Both the position numbers and the translations under genes were made by a program. From Peptoniphilus genitalis (GTDB lineage Bacteria; Bacillota; Clostridia; Tissierellales; Peptoniphilaceae), in assembly GCF_023614525.1 (NCBI RefSeq), contig NZ_CP097885.1:804501-868500 (forward strand): DNA of 64,000 nucleotides. Reading direction: 5' to 3'. The notes beneath the pieces are model-generated. The model had not been told where the DNA came from and made no database searches. It worked only from the letters and a program-made list of their open reading frames with translations. Of the stretch, positions 53,762 to 62,088 are shown one piece after another; positions within the stretch are counted from its first letter, which is position 1; each line of letters opens with the position of its first letter.

Positions 53762-55153
53762 ATGAATTTAGAACCAAAAAAAGTTTTTGATTATTTTGAA
53801 ATGTTATCACAAATTCCTAGAGAATCTGGTAACGAAAAGGGAGTTTCTGACTTCCTTAAGAAGTTTGGAGAAGAAAAAGGCTACAAAGTCGTACAAGATG
53901 ACAGCCTAAATATTATTATGGAAGTGCCCCCTACTAAGGGCATGGAAGATAGACCTAAGGTAATCCTACAAGGTCACATGGACATGGTTTGTGAAAAGGG
54001 CAAGGACTCAAAACACAATTTTGAAACTGACCCAATCGAACTTATTGTTGATGGCGATTCTCTTCACGCTAACGACACAACTCTTGGAGCAGACAACGGA
54101 ATAGGTGTTGCCATGGCAATGGCTCTTGCAGAAGAAGAACACGGTCCATTAAAGATAATCGTAACTGTATCAGAAGAAACTGACATGCACGGTGCAAAGG
54201 ACCTTGAAGCAAAATATCTTGAAGGCAAGTACCTAATCAACATTGACTCAGAAGAAGAAGGTGTCCTAACAGTTTCATCTGCAGGTGGAAAACTTCTAAA
54301 ATCAAAGTTTGTCTTTAATGAAGAAACTTACTCTGGCAAGGCCTTTGACCTTCACCTTCATGGCTTCCTTGGTGGCCACTCTGGCATGGAAATTGCCAAC
54401 AACAGAGGCAACATGATTAAGGTAATAGCTGAAATCCTTAATAAGCTTGATGGAGCAAGACTAATTGACATCAACTGCGGAACAAAACAAAATGCCATCC
54501 CAAGAGAAGGTAAGCTTGTCCTTGTAGCAGACGAAAAAGCACTTAAAGAAGCTATAGACTTCGTAAAAGAAAAGTTCAAAGACGTAGCAGGAGAACTTGT
54601 TATTGAATGTAAAGAATCTTCTCACGATGGAAAAGTTTTAACTGCTGATGATACAAAGAAACTTGCAAACTATTTATTAGAACTTCCAACTGGTCCACAC
54701 ACTTTCATAAACGAAGCTAAAAAAGTTCTCGAGTCATCATCAAACCTTGCAATAGCAAAAAAAGTTGATAACACAGTAGAAGTTTTCGTTTCACTTAGAT
54801 TTGCATCCTCTTCACTTTCAGAAGAATTTGGCAAGATTTACTTGGATATAGTTGAAAAATATGGCTGCCAAGGAGAATTCATCAATCCTTATCCAGAATG
54901 GGAATACAGAAAAGAATCTGACTTTAGAGAAATCGTAAAGAAAATTTACAAGGAAATCACTGGCAAGGAAATGGAAGAAGAGTTCACTCACGGTGGACTT
55001 GAATGTGGTGTCTTCTACAAGAAGAATAGCGACCTTGACATTATCTCCATTGGTCCAGACACTGTTGGAGCTCACACACAAAAGGAAACTCTTTCAATTT
55101 CTTCAACTAAGAGAGTTTACGACCATCTTGTAAAAGTTCTAAAGGCTCTTTAA
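53762..55153 (+). CDS. pepD: Aminoacyl-histidine dipeptidase (M20 family, PepD)
   Basis: Di-zinc cytosolic peptidase acting on Xaa-His dipeptides, 463 aa. Metal-binding stretches are LQGHMDMVCE (~80), ADNGIGVAM (~115) and TVSEETDMHGAKDL (~145, catalytic Glu); the lid domain includes HLHGFLGGHSGMEI. GAGG lies seven bases before the ATG. Sharing a T-box leader with tyrS is unusual and may tie peptide use to tyrosine supply, or may only be read-through. Confidence 0.93.
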   Translation: MNLEPKKVFDYFEMLSQIPRESGNEKGVSDFLKKFGEEKGYKVVQDDSLNIIMEVPPTKGMEDRPKVILQGHMDMVCEKGKDSKHNFETDPIELIVDGDSLHANDTTLGADNGIGVAMAMALAEEEHGPLKIIVTVSEETDMHGAKDLEAKYLEGKYLINIDSEEEGVLTVSSAGGKLLKSKFVFNEETYSGKAFDLHLHGFLGGHSGMEIANNRGNMIKVIAEILNKLDGARLIDINCGTKQNAIPREGKLVLVADEKALKEAIDFVKEKFKDVAGELVIECKESSHDGKVLTADDTKKLANYLLELPTGPHTFINEAKKVLESSSNLAIAKKVDNTVEVFVSLRFASSSLSEEFGKIYLDIVEKYGCQGEFINPYPEWEYRKESDFREIVKKIYKEITGKEMEEEFTHGGLECGVFYKKNSDLDIISIGPDTVGAHTQKETLSISSTKRVYDHLVKVLKAL

Positions 55154-55165
55154 TAAAAATAAAAA

Positions 55166-55194
55166 AATGGCTGTCTTATGGGCAGCCATTTTTT
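55166..55194 (+). terminator. Terminator of tyrS-pepD
   Basis: AAATGGCTG/CAGCCATTT stem followed by six Ts. Confidence 0.92.
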
Positions 55195-55229
55195 ATTGGA
55201 TTTAATTTATCCTTAAAGAGCATAAAAAA

Positions 55230-55249
55230 AGAAACCCCTAGGGATTTCT
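55230..55249 (-). terminator. Terminator downstream of the anti-sigma-like gene
   Basis: AGAAA-CCC/GGG-TTTCT hairpin followed by seven Ts on the minus strand, ~85 bp after the gene end. Confidence 0.65.
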
Positions 55250-55334
55250 AATATTTCTATAAATTAAATTTTTTAAAAAACTTATAAACTATGGTCTTAA
55301 CAAATTATGTATGAACTTATAAGTCGCCAGGTCT

Positions 55335-55727
55335 TCAAAGATTTTTAATTGCAATGACTTCATTTTGATTTAAAATAAGCTGGTCTGTTAGGGCTTCAAC
55401 AATTAATAAACCTCTGCCATTACACTTTTTTTCTCCGCAATCGTACAAGGAAGTGTCATGGTCGACGCCCCTTCCCTCGTCAGATACAATGATTTTTAAA
55501 GAGTCATCCTTTAAGACTAACTTTAAACAGACCTTCTTATTGAGGTCTTCTTGATTGCCATGGACTGCTCCATTTATTACAAGTTCATTTAAAATAACTT
55601 TTATATCAAATAATTTTTCTTGGTCAGTAATATAGGGATTTAAATCCATAATGGCTGAATCCAAAAAGCTCTTTATTAGAGATAAATCGCTATTAACAAA
55701 ACCCTTAAATCTATATAAAGTATCCAT
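55335..55727 (-). CDS. RsbW/SpoIIAB-like ATP-binding anti-sigma kinase, orphan
   Basis: A 130-aa GHKL-fold protein. The N box NELVINGAVHGN (47-58), the G1 box DEGRG (83-87) and the G2 box NGRGLLIVEALTD (103-115) are all intact, so ATP binding is likely. Such proteins bind and inhibit a sigma factor and phosphorylate an STAS antagonist. Neither partner gene is next to it. The ATG at 55727 is preferred because GGAGTGAG precedes it; an upstream ATG at 55760 has no clear site. The target could be a distant sigma factor; a link to the sigma-like fusion at 4572-7433 is only speculation. Confidence 0.87.
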   Translation of the reverse strand: MDTLYRFKGFVNSDLSLIKSFLDSAIMDLNPYITDQEKLFDIKVILNELVINGAVHGNQEDLNKKVCLKLVLKDDSLKIIVSDEGRGVDHDTSLYDCGEKKCNGRGLLIVEALTDQLILNQNEVIAIKNL

Positions 55728-55834
55728 AATTCTCACTCCATCTATTAAGAAAATACCCAATAGACCTCCCCTTTAAACCCCAAAAGCTTGATATAGATTA
55801 ATTTTAAAATTTTACTGTATTATATTTAGCAATT

Positions 55835-55843
55835 TGTTATAAT
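55835..55843 (+). promoter_or_regulatory. Extended -10 promoter of the rubredoxin gene
   Basis: TGTTATAAT, extended -10, about 49 nt before the ATG. No clear -35. Confidence 0.55.
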
Positions 55844-55891
55844 GTTATTAAGCTTGCAAAAAGCATTAATTTTATTAGGAGGAAAAATAAT

Positions 55892-56053
55892 ATGAAAAAA
55901 TATGAATGTACACTTTGCGGATATATCTATGATCCTGAAGTAGGCGACGAAGATAACGGCGTTGAAGCTGGTACTGCATTTGAAAATCTTCCAGAAGATT
56001 GGGTTTGCCCACTTTGTGGAGCTGAAAAATCAGACTTCGAACCTGTTGAATAA
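55892..56053 (+). CDS. Rubredoxin
   Basis: Small iron electron carrier, 53 aa, found by direct translation. The iron ligands are Cys6, Cys9, Cys39 and Cys42 in the standard CTLCGY and CPLCGA motifs, with DPEVGD and the PEDWVCP turn also present. AGGAGG precedes the ATG. Monocistronic with its own promoter and terminator. Likely works in oxygen or peroxide detoxification in this anaerobe; no partner reductase is nearby. Confidence 0.97.
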   Translation: MKKYECTLCGYIYDPEVGDEDNGVEAGTAFENLPEDWVCPLCGAEKSDFEPVE

Positions 56054-56063
56054 TAATATTAAG

Positions 56064-56086
56064 GAAGGCTTAGGCCTTCTTTTTTT
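56064..56086 (+). terminator. Terminator of the rubredoxin gene
   Basis: Perfect 6-bp GAAGGC/GCCTTC stem, 4-nt loop, seven Ts. Confidence 0.88.
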
Positions 56087-56122
56087 GTGTAATTTTTTAC
56101 AAATTTTTACAAATCTAAAATT

Positions 56123-56224
56123 TTATCCACAATTTTATTTTTTTATCTACATTTGTGGGCTTTTTTATACTTTTTAATGGGTATCCACAACTTGATTTAT
56201 ATTTTTTATTTTTATTTATCCACA
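56123..56224 (+). other. Cluster of four DnaA-box-like 9-mers
   Basis: Two perfect TTATCCACA boxes (56123-56131, 56216-56224) and two with one mismatch, TTATCTACA (56143-56151) and GTATCCACA (56181-56189). All four are in the same orientation within 102 bp of AT-rich DNA. No dnaA, dnaN or other origin genes are close, so this may be a DnaA-binding or titration site rather than oriC. Confidence 0.6.
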
Positions 56225-56249
56225 AGACTAGAGATTTTAAAAATAAAAA

Positions 56250-56271
56250 AAGACCTCAAATGAGAAGTCTT
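56250..56271 (-). terminator. Terminator of the alpha/beta hydrolase gene
   Basis: AAGACTTC/GAGGTCTT stem (one G-U pair) followed by seven Ts on the minus strand. Confidence 0.85.
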
Positions 56272-56311
56272 CTCTTGCTTATTAAATTCCATTAAGTTTA
56301 TCAAGGTTAAA

Positions 56312-57085
56312 TTAAAATCCTGCAAGTTCCTTTGAAAACTTAATAGCCTCTTCAAGCATTTGGGTTGTCACTTGGTGGCCAGTCATTTCAAAAAGTTTGA
56401 AGTCCAAGAGTTTCTTGTCTTCATAAACTTTTTCAACTTCATTGACAAAGGACTCTTGACCGGCTGGATCTATTACATCATCGTCTTCTCCATTATAAAG
56501 GACAAGAGGTCTGTCCTTAAAGGATTCTGGACTATCCATTGGGTTCATGTCTAAGAAGAATTCGTTGATCCTAAATTCTCTCTCGTCAATCTTGTCTTGG
56601 TTCTTAAGTTCATTTACTCCACGAACTAGCTCTTTCCAATTATTTATTCCATTGAAGATAAATGCCATCTTAAGATCCTTCTTAAAGGCATAAAGACCTC
56701 CAGCAGTTATGGCTCCCATGGAGTGACCACCCACTGCGATTTCATTTCCCGGATAATTTTCTTCAATGTAGTTGAAGATGGAAGGTGCTTCCTCGATATT
56801 GTGCATAATCACTTTTAAAATATATTTACCTTCTACTTCCTTATCCTCGTGGTCAAGCTTTTCTACATTTCTCTCGCCATGGTATCTTGCTTCTGGAAGA
56901 ACAACTCTATAGCCATAGGAGGCAAAAATATTTCCCCTAAAGATTTGCCTTTCCTTGTCTGATCCCCAGCCGTGATAAAAGACCAGGGTCTTATTGATTT
57001 CTTCCTTGGGCTCAATTATTATTGCAGGCACCTTACCTATCATGACTTCCTTTATATCTGAATAATTTGTTTTTAAATACTCCAT
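56312..57085 (-). CDS. Alpha/beta hydrolase (dienelactone hydrolase/peptidase-like)
   Basis: A 257-aa serine hydrolase. The strand-turn-helix FYHGWGSDKE (~32) supplies the oxyanion region, the nucleophile elbow is GGHSMGAITAG (Ser ~119), the acid is in YNGEDDDVIDP (~200) and the catalytic His is in MTGHQVT (~240). Secretion signals are absent, so it is cytosolic. GAGGTG precedes the ATG. Substrate unknown; acyl-ester or peptide. Confidence 0.85.
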   Translation of the reverse strand: MEYLKTNYSDIKEVMIGKVPAIIIEPKEEINKTLVFYHGWGSDKERQIFRGNIFASYGYRVVLPEARYHGERNVEKLDHEDKEVEGKYILKVIMHNIEEAPSIFNYIEENYPGNEIAVGGHSMGAITAGGLYAFKKDLKMAFIFNGINNWKELVRGVNELKNQDKIDEREFRINEFFLDMNPMDSPESFKDRPLVLYNGEDDDVIDPAGQESFVNEVEKVYEDKKLLDFKLFEMTGHQVTTQMLEEAIKFSKELAGF

Positions 57086-57156
57086 AATTCACCTCTCCTA
57101 CATTATAGCAAAGATATAAAAAATTTTTTGTGGAGTAACTTTAATTCCAATAAAAA

Positions 57157-57183
57157 AAGCAAAGAAATAAATTTTCCTTGCTT
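57157..57183 (-). terminator. Terminator of the CDF-trkA-trkH-trkA-ung operon
   Basis: AAGCAAGGAAAA/TTTCTTTGCTT stem followed by T7 on the minus strand. Confidence 0.8.
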
Positions 57184-57192
57184 AAGTATTTT

Positions 57193-57864
57193 TTATTTAA
57201 CTTCCCAAGTTGGTGGTGTGACTCCATTATTTTTTAAAAATTCGTTAGCTCTTGAGAAGGGCCTTGAACCAAAAAATCCTCTTGATGCAGAAAGTGGTGA
57301 TGGATGAACTCCTTCTATGATTAAGTGGTTACCAGGCTTTATAAATTTTTTGCGGGCCTTGGCGTGGTTGCCCCAGAGTATAAAAACAAGTGGGTCTTCC
57401 TTCTCGCTAATTTTTTCTATGACTGCGTTAGTAAAAATCTCCCAACCAATCTTTGAGTGACTCATAGGTTGGTGGGCTCTAACTGTTAGAGTTGTGTTGA
57501 GTAGCATTATACCCTGGTCTGCCCAAGATTTTAAGTAACCTGTCCTTGGAATTTCAAGTCCCAGGTCAGACTTGAGTTCCTTGTAAATATTTCTAAGTGA
57601 AGGTGGTATTGCCACACCTTCTTTGACAGAGAAGGCAAGTCCATGGGCCTGACCCACATTGTGATAGGGGTCTTGTCCTAAGATTAAAACCTTGACGTCC
57701 TTATAGGCTGTGTAGTGAAAGGCATTGAAAATATCTTGAGCCTTTGGAAAAATTTCATAATGTTTGTACTCGTCGATTAAAAGTTTTCTAAGGTCCTTGT
57801 AGTAGTCCTTTTCAAACTCATCTTCCAAAATTTCTTGCCAATCATTTTTAAAAATCTCTTTCAC
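57193..57864 (-). CDS. ung: Uracil-DNA glycosylase (family 1)
   Basis: Removes uracil from DNA, 223 aa, full length. The water-activating loop GQDPYH has catalytic Asp65, and the intercalation loop HPSPLSASRGF has His187. GTG start at 57864 with AGGAGG in the last codons of the preceding trkA (3-bp gap), so it is translated with the potassium operon, a chance partnership. Confidence 0.96.
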   Translation of the reverse strand: MKEIFKNDWQEILEDEFEKDYYKDLRKLLIDEYKHYEIFPKAQDIFNAFHYTAYKDVKVLILGQDPYHNVGQAHGLAFSVKEGVAIPPSLRNIYKELKSDLGLEIPRTGYLKSWADQGIMLLNTTLTVRAHQPMSHSKIGWEIFTNAVIEKISEKEDPLVFILWGNHAKARKKFIKPGNHLIIEGVHPSPLSASRGFFGSRPFSRANEFLKNNGVTPPTWEVK

Positions 57865-57867
57865 AAC

Positions 57868-59235
57868 TTACCTCCTGAAAAAGTCAAAGATACTCTTCTT
57901 TAGACTCGGATCGATTAACTCTTCAAGTTCCTTCCTGCTTTCATTAGTTGAGAAAATTACAAGCCTATCGCCCTTTTCAATTTTTGTATTCCCCCTTGGG
58001 ATAACTGCAGAGTTGTCGTACCTAATTATCCCACCGATAATAATTTCCTTGTGGAGATTAATTTCTGATAGCTTCTTGCCAATGTAGACGAAGTCATCTG
58101 GAATTTTTATTTCATAAACTTGGGCCTTGCCACCAAACATGTAGTTGATGGACACCTTCATATCTGTGTTAATCGCCTTTATGATTTCATTAGCAACAAT
58201 CACCCTGGGATCAATAACCCTATAGATTCCCAGGCTCTCCAAGATTGTGTCGTAGTTGTTGTCCTTTTGAATTACAATATTTTTTGAAATCCCATGACTC
58301 CTTGCAAGAAGTCCAAGGACAATGTTAAGTTCATCAGACTCTGTCATAGAAATGAATACACCATCTTTAGAGATGTCTTCTTCCTTAAAGATCTTGTCAT
58401 TTTTCAGTTTTTTATTAACTACAAAGGCCCTGTTAATATTTCGCCTGTAGTTTTCAAATTTTTCCCTATCTGGTTCAAGAATTTTTAAATTTATATTTTC
58501 AAGATTTGAGATAATCCTGTTGAAGTTGTAGTCACCCGATGCAATTACAACTTCTCTTTGGTCTTCTTTTTCCTTGATTTCAAAGTGAGCGTGTTTGAAG
58601 TTTCTTATGTCGAAGGAAAGACCCATTAGGTAGATGTAGTCGCCAGACTTTAGAACTGTTTCTCCATCAGGAACTATTAGTTCTCCCTCTCTTAGGATCC
58701 CAACAACAAGAATTGTGGAAAGGGATCCAATGTCCTTTATCTTTTGGTTTTCAAATTCCTCGTCCATGTCAATGTAGTGGCCTGTTACTTCTATCTTTCC
58801 CTTGCCAAAGTAGTCAGCCTCGTAGTACTCTGTAGACCCGATTAACTTTGTAACAAGTTTTGCAGTCTCGAGACTTAGATTAAATACATTTACAACGTTA
58901 GGAAGGGAATTTTTAATAATTCCTATTTCAGAAATATTTTCCATCTCATCAAGACGTAGAATGATTTTTACATCCAAGCCCTTGAAGATTGATGCCATGA
59001 TTAGGTTGGTCTTGTCGCTATCTGTGGCAATGATAGCATAGTCGTACTTGCTCAAGTCATTGTTTATGACAAAGTCTTCTTCCAAGACATCTGCCCTTAT
59101 TTTATTAACCTTATTTGTTATCTCTTCAAAGTTTTTCTCGTCTCTATCCACTAGGTCAACTTCAAACTTTTCAAGACTCAAGGTCTTGGCAATAGTTGAA
59201 CCAACCTTTCCTGAACCTATAATTAAAATTTTCAT
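57868..59235 (-). CDS. trkA: Trk/Ktr potassium-uptake NAD-binding subunit TrkA, copy 1
   Basis: Cytosolic gating subunit, 455 aa, with two RCK modules. The first opens MKILIIGSGKVGSTIAKTL (GxGxxG Rossmann motif, acidic D31 after strand 2) and ends with a TrkA-C domain (~145-225, VPDGETVLKSGDYIYL). The second N domain is degenerate (VVIASGDYNFNRII has no clear GxGxxG), followed by a second TrkA-C (~370-450). It overlaps the trkH stop by one base. A second trkA lies on the other side of trkH. Confidence 0.92.
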   Translation of the reverse strand: MKILIIGSGKVGSTIAKTLSLEKFEVDLVDRDEKNFEEITNKVNKIRADVLEEDFVINNDLSKYDYAIIATDSDKTNLIMASIFKGLDVKIILRLDEMENISEIGIIKNSLPNVVNVFNLSLETAKLVTKLIGSTEYYEADYFGKGKIEVTGHYIDMDEEFENQKIKDIGSLSTILVVGILREGELIVPDGETVLKSGDYIYLMGLSFDIRNFKHAHFEIKEKEDQREVVIASGDYNFNRIISNLENINLKILEPDREKFENYRRNINRAFVVNKKLKNDKIFKEEDISKDGVFISMTESDELNIVLGLLARSHGISKNIVIQKDNNYDTILESLGIYRVIDPRVIVANEIIKAINTDMKVSINYMFGGKAQVYEIKIPDDFVYIGKKLSEINLHKEIIIGGIIRYDNSAVIPRGNTKIEKGDRLVIFSTNESRKELEELIDPSLKKSIFDFFRR

Positions 59236-60689
59236 TATAATTTAATAATTTCCTTTCTATGTCTTCCCCTAGTGAAAAGTGCCATTATTGTAAAGAATTC
59301 AAGTCTTCCTAAAAGCATAAGCAGGCTGAAGTAGAGCTTGAAGAAGTCGCTGTAAAAATGAAAGTTCTTCGTAGGACCTATGTCTCCAAAGCCTGGTCCA
59401 ACGTTGGATAAGGTTGTAGCAACTGAAGAAAATCCTGTTATAACATCTACTCCTGATAGGGTTACAAGACCTGTGGATAGGACTGCTATAACAAAGTAAG
59501 TTCCGAGATAGGCATTTATACTTAGGACTACCTCATCAGACAAGGACTTCCCATCTGAAATAACAGGAAGGACTGCCTTGGGGTGCGTTGCCTTTTGCAT
59601 TTCTCTCTTTATTAGCTTTAAGAGAATTGAAATTCTTACAACCTTAATTCCACCACCAGTTGATCCTGCACAACCACCAAAAATCATTAGGATTATCAAA
59701 ATAAATTTTGAAAAACTTGGCCACAATTCATAGTCTGCATTGGCAAAACCTGATGTAGAAGAAATTGAAGTTACCTGGAAGGCAGAATCTCTAAAGGCCA
59801 TGAAAAGTGATGAGTAGCCCTTGGAGAAGAGGTCTATTGTTATAAGGGCAATGGCTACAACAATTATAAGTATCCAAAGTTTTAATTCATCATTTTGTAT
59901 AACTTCCTTGAATTTCTTTTTTGAAAGGAGGGCATAGATGGCGAAGTTTGTAGAGCTCAAGAACATAAAAATTGCCAGGATAAAGTGGACTGCATTTCCA
60001 TTATAAGACATTAAAGAGTCGTTATAGGATGAGAATCCTCCAGTTCCTAGAACACCAAAAGTGTGGACTAGGGAATCGAAAACTGGCATGCCAGCAAGCT
60101 TTAATAAAATAAAAAGTGCTAGGGTTAAAATAATATAAATTATATATAGTCTCTTTGATGATTGAGAAATTCTAGACTCTATTTTTCCAGCAACTGGTCC
60201 TGGTGACTCAGCCTTAAAAATTTGAAAGGCTCCAACTCCAAGCTTGGGAAGGAGTCCAACAGTAAACACCAAGATTCCCATACCGCCAATCCAGTGGGTA
60301 ATGGATCTCCAAAGGACAACAGACCTTGGGAAGGACTCTATGCCAGATATAACTGAGGCTCCAGTAGTTGTAAATCCAGATACAATTTCAAAGAAGGAAT
60401 CAACGTAAGTCATACCTGCAGATATACAAAGTGGAAGCGCACCTATAATGGATACCAAGACCCAAGATGCTGTAACTGTTAAGATACCATCTCTTGGAGA
60501 TAGAGAATTTTTCTTTATTTTTAAGTTAATTAAAATTAATCCCAAAAAGACTGCTATAGCCATTGGGATTAAAAAGCCATAGGAGGACCCATCTCTTTCA
60601 ACTAGACTTAGTATAAGAGATGGGGCCATGAAGGCAGTTTCTATTAATAAAATATAGCCTAATAATTTGGAAATAAGCTTATAGTTCAT
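59235..60689 (-). CDS. trkH: Trk/Ktr potassium-uptake membrane subunit TrkH
   Basis: Ion-conducting subunit, 484 aa, with four M1-P-M2 repeats. Selectivity regions are VSGFTTTGASV (~87), GTGGFSSYN (~217), ISSTSGFANADY (~310) and TTLSNVGPGFGDIG (~430); GGCAGSTGGGIKVVRI (~340) is the usual intramembrane-loop signature. Flanked by trkA genes on both sides. Overlaps the upstream trkA by 11 bp. Confidence 0.94.
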   Translation of the reverse strand: MNYKLISKLLGYILLIETAFMAPSLILSLVERDGSSYGFLIPMAIAVFLGLILINLKIKKNSLSPRDGILTVTASWVLVSIIGALPLCISAGMTYVDSFFEIVSGFTTTGASVISGIESFPRSVVLWRSITHWIGGMGILVFTVGLLPKLGVGAFQIFKAESPGPVAGKIESRISQSSKRLYIIYIILTLALFILLKLAGMPVFDSLVHTFGVLGTGGFSSYNDSLMSYNGNAVHFILAIFMFLSSTNFAIYALLSKKKFKEVIQNDELKLWILIIVVAIALITIDLFSKGYSSLFMAFRDSAFQVTSISSTSGFANADYELWPSFSKFILIILMIFGGCAGSTGGGIKVVRISILLKLIKREMQKATHPKAVLPVISDGKSLSDEVVLSINAYLGTYFVIAVLSTGLVTLSGVDVITGFSSVATTLSNVGPGFGDIGPTKNFHFYSDFFKLYFSLLMLLGRLEFFTIMALFTRGRHRKEIIKL

Positions 60690-62079
60690 CTTTCTTTCCT
60701 CGCTTCTTAATTGAATTAATTGCGTCCTTCAGTTTCCCCTCAGAAGAAAAAATCTTTTGAACCCTTGAAGCAACCTCGTGCATAGAGAATAATATTATCC
60801 TATCCCCTGACTCAAGGACTGTCTTACCATTAGGAACTAACATGCTTTGACCTCTTATGATAGAGACGATTAGTGTTCCGTCAGGTAGGCTAATGTCTTC
60901 TAGGGTGTGACCACAAACAAGCTGGCTGGCCCTAATCATTAGCTCAACGCATTCAACTTGACCATTTAAAAGTAGGTGTAGAGCAAGGGAGCTCTTACCC
61001 CTTATTTCCTTTAGCATTTCTGCTGCTGTAATATAAGATGTGTTAAATACTGCATCTATGTCAAGCTTGTCTAGGACCTTGTCGTAATTTGTCCTGGAAA
61101 TCTTGGCAACAGACTTATAAATTCCACTTTGCTTTGCCACAAGACTCATGAGGAGGTTGGCCTCATCAATGCCTGTTGCAGCAACAAAGGAATCATAAGT
61201 GTGGACCATTTCTTCTTCAAGTATGGCAATGTCTGTTCCATCTCCATTTATAATATTAGCTCCTGGAACCATGTCCTTTAGCTCAAGGCATCTTTCCTTA
61301 TTTATTTCAACAATAGTAACATCTATATTTTCCTTTAAAAGAAGCATGGCAAGGTAAAGGCCTGTCTTTCCTCCACCAAGAATCATGGTACTTCTAAGGG
61401 CTCTTGTCCTATTTACACCTGTGTGGTCCTTGTCAAAGGCTTCGATGTTTTCAGACTTGCCTGCAAGGATTATCACGTCATTTTCTTCAAGGACAGTACG
61501 ACCATTTGGGATAATGGCATCTCCACTTCTTGAGATAGCAGCTATAAGAAGGTCATTAATGTTATCAATATCCATGATTTTTTTGTTAACAAAGCTTGGG
61601 TCATTGCCTATGTTAAATTCAACAAGGGATACTTTTCCACCAGCAAACTCATCGGAGTAAAGTTGGTATCTCTTCATTAGGTATTTGAAAATTGACCTTG
61701 CCGTTGCATTGTCAGGGTTTATAATCTTATCTATTTCTAGCTCTTCTGATATGAAGTCAAGGTGCTTTCTGTACTCAGGGTCTCTTACCCTTGCAATGGC
61801 ATACTTAGCACCAAGCTTTTTGGAAATCGTACAAAGGATAACATTAGCTTCGTCATTTGTTGTAGTTGCAACAACATAGTCAAATAGAGAAATATCAAGT
61901 TCTTCTAAGACACCAAAGTCCAAAGCATTTGCACAAATACTAAAAACATCTAATGAGTTTGATATGTTTTCAATTACATCTTCATTGTTGTCAACTACAG
62001 TAACCTCATAGTCTTCATCTATCAATGCAGCTGCAAGTCTATATCCTAATTTTCCGGCGCCTACAACTAAAGCCTTCAT
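60679..62079 (-). CDS. trkA: Trk/Ktr potassium-uptake NAD-binding subunit TrkA, copy 2
   Basis: A 466-aa two-RCK protein. Both nucleotide-binding motifs are intact: VVGAGKLGYRLAAAL (residues ~4-18) and MILGGGKTGLYLAMLL (~232-247), each followed by two TrkA-C regions. It is therefore a better NAD+/NADH or ATP/ADP binder in both halves than the downstream copy, whose second motif has decayed. AGGAGG precedes the ATG at 62079; the CDF gene lies 9 bp upstream. Confidence 0.93.
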   Translation of the reverse strand: MKALVVGAGKLGYRLAAALIDEDYEVTVVDNNEDVIENISNSLDVFSICANALDFGVLEELDISLFDYVVATTTNDEANVILCTISKKLGAKYAIARVRDPEYRKHLDFISEELEIDKIINPDNATARSIFKYLMKRYQLYSDEFAGGKVSLVEFNIGNDPSFVNKKIMDIDNINDLLIAAISRSGDAIIPNGRTVLEENDVIILAGKSENIEAFDKDHTGVNRTRALRSTMILGGGKTGLYLAMLLLKENIDVTIVEINKERCLELKDMVPGANIINGDGTDIAILEEEMVHTYDSFVAATGIDEANLLMSLVAKQSGIYKSVAKISRTNYDKVLDKLDIDAVFNTSYITAAEMLKEIRGKSSLALHLLLNGQVECVELMIRASQLVCGHTLEDISLPDGTLIVSIIRGQSMLVPNGKTVLESGDRIILFSMHEVASRVQKIFSSEGKLKDAINSIKKRGKKDEL

Positions 62080-62088
62080 ATATTCCTC

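Noticed and set aside
55260-55335. Further copy of the ~18-bp repeat family
   Set aside because: A few ACTTATAA-like motifs occur, but too few and too irregular to call.
56123-56224. Chromosomal origin (oriC)
   Set aside because: DnaA boxes are present, but no dnaA, dnaN, rpmH or similar genes lie nearby, and no clear unwinding element was defined.
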